A stretch of DNA of 64,000 nucleotides from DATFVA01 sp963811905. Lineage in GTDB: Bacteria > Bacteroidota > Ignavibacteria > Ignavibacteriales > Ignavibacteriaceae. The notes beneath the pieces were generated by a model. It saw only the letters and a list, made by a program, of their open reading frames with translations, had not been told where the DNA came from and made no database searches. The first letter of the stretch is position 1. Each line of letters opens with the position of its first letter. Location of the stretch: the NCBI GenBank assembly GCA_963811905.1, contig CAWETK010000011.1, forward strand, positions 248,001 to 312,000, written 5' to 3'. The position numbers and the translations under genes are program-made. Of the stretch, positions 63,301 through 64,000 are shown piece by piece.

Positions 63301-64000
63301 ATGAATCTATCCAATAAAATGTTGGCTGAATTTTTTGGAACTTTCTGGTTAGTGTTGGGTGGATGCGGCAGTGCAGTTCTCGCCGCAGCATTTCCCGGCC
63401 TGGGTATTGGTTTTGTCGGGGTAGCTCTCGCATTTGGTTTGACTTTATTAACGATGGCTTATGCTATCGGGCATATTTCCGGTTGTCATATTAATCCCGC
63501 GGTTACCATTGGTTTATGGGTGGGTAGAAGAATAAAAGGTAAGGAAGTGCTGCCGTATATTATCTCTCAGGTACTCGGCGGTATTGCCGCTGCAGGAATA
63601 TTATACATAATTGCAAGCGGGCAGGCGGGATTTGATGTCAGCGGCGGATTTGCAGCTAACGGTTATGCCGAACATTCCCCGGGAGGCTATTCTCTGACTT
63701 CCGCCCTGGTCACTGAAATTGTTATGACCTTTTTCTTTCTTTTAATAATCCTCGGGGCTACAGATGAAAGAGCAAACAAAGGTTTTGCGGGAATAGCAAT
63801 TGGTTTAGGATTAACTCTTATACATTTAATCAGTATCCCGGTAACGAATACATCTGTCAATCCGGCAAGAAGCACCGGTCCGGCTATCTTTGTCGGCGGA
63901 TGGGCTTTATCTCAATTGTGGATGTTCTGGGTTGCTCCGATTATCGGGGCTGTTTTAGCAGGATTCGGTTATGGTTTAATCGCAGGAAAGAAGGCTCTAA
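63301..64000 (+). CDS. aqpZ: Aquaporin Z-type water channel, 3' end cut by window
   Basis: The frame is open to the last base and at least 233 residues are visible (AqpZ is about 230-240 residues). Both NPA motifs are present (HINPAV and SVNPAR), as are the six membrane helices and the His filter residue (GCHINPAV). Strong AAGGAGG before ATG 63301. It follows YegP by 58 bases and fits the osmotic-stress theme of the run. Confidence 0.9.
   Translation, partial: MNLSNKMLAEFFGTFWLVLGGCGSAVLAAAFPGLGIGFVGVALAFGLTLLTMAYAIGHISGCHINPAVTIGLWVGRRIKGKEVLPYIISQVLGGIAAAGILYIIASGQAGFDVSGGFAANGYAEHSPGGYSLTSALVTEIVMTFFFLLIILGATDERANKGFAGIAIGLGLTLIHLISIPVTNTSVNPARSTGPAIFVGGWALSQLWMFWVAPIIGAVLAGFGYGLIAGKKAL

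Noticed and set aside
1..64000. tRNA, rRNA, tmRNA or riboswitch genes
   Set aside because: Looked for typical T-loop and conserved RNA blocks in intergenic parts and saw none; a covariance-model search was not possible here.

Overview
This window looks like chromosome from a bacterium of the Ignavibacteria/Ignavibacteriales (Bacteroidota-Chlorobiota lineage). Two large secreted proteins (12330-15629 and 26306-27874) end in a type IX secretion (Por) sorting domain with the NYPNPFNPAT motif typical of that group. A Gld-type ABC operon, a short Bacteroidota-type primary sigma factor, several SPFH, DUF and lipoprotein families, and moderate GC with frequent TTG/GTG starts agree with this. No rRNA, tRNA or CRISPR array was recognised. 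The placement is inferred from protein motifs only.

Layout. 1-3.6 kb: a compact operon of a PLP-dependent amino-acid decarboxylase (cut by the window edge), a class II aldolase-like protein with an unknown N-domain, and an FtsX-type ABC permease with its ATPase. 3.6-12.3 kb: MsrA, a lipoprotein cytochrome c, a head-GIN adhesin-like protein, a YfiT/DinB hydrolase, an ECF sigma factor with its small membrane partner, a beta-CASP nuclease and small lipoproteins. 12.3-17.1 kb: a T9SS secreted protein and a propeller lipoprotein. 17.6-19.2 kb: an RHH regulator, an unknown protein and a frameshifted SPFH gene. 19.4-29.5 kb: a coupled APC transporter/mechanosensitive-channel operon, an SPW protein, an F420-type reductase, a Ycf48-like secreted protein and a radical SAM protein. 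29.6-32.5 kb: a two-component system and an alternative RpoD-like sigma factor. 32.6-40.3 kb: metal-peptidase-like, VOC, DUF1684, ATPase, thiol-redox (thioredoxin, DUF302, DUF2892, DUF6132, rhodanese), monooxygenase and GNAT genes.

40.3-45.2 kb is the accessory region. It holds a Fic protein with an AbiEi-like N-terminal domain behind six helically phased 13-bp repeats, a divergent small ORF, a frameshifted POT peptide transporter, an IS3 remnant, polypurine tracts with a G-quadruplex motif, and several palindromic repeats. 45.2-49.3 kb: the GldA/GldF/GldG/DUF4340 operon. 49.6-61.5 kb: an FKBP-TPR/histidine kinase pair, a family B DNA polymerase, the primary sigma factor, a lytic transglycosylase, an M49-like metallopeptidase, and an FAD oxidoreductase with a membrane 4Fe-4S protein. 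61.7-64 kb: a run of small stress-type genes (YidB, dodecin, BON-LysM, YegP) ending in an aquaporin cut by the window edge.

The two strongest oddities are these. First, a family of short mobile-looking elements has terminal inverted repeats GTAAAGCGA...TCGCTTAC, lengths of about 25, 65, 77 and 129 bp, and one copy translated in frame inside the exonuclease domain of the family B DNA polymerase. Second, the AbiEi-Fic fusion has an ordered operator-like array (41/31/26/41/31 bp spacing) between it and a divergent 62-aa ORF.
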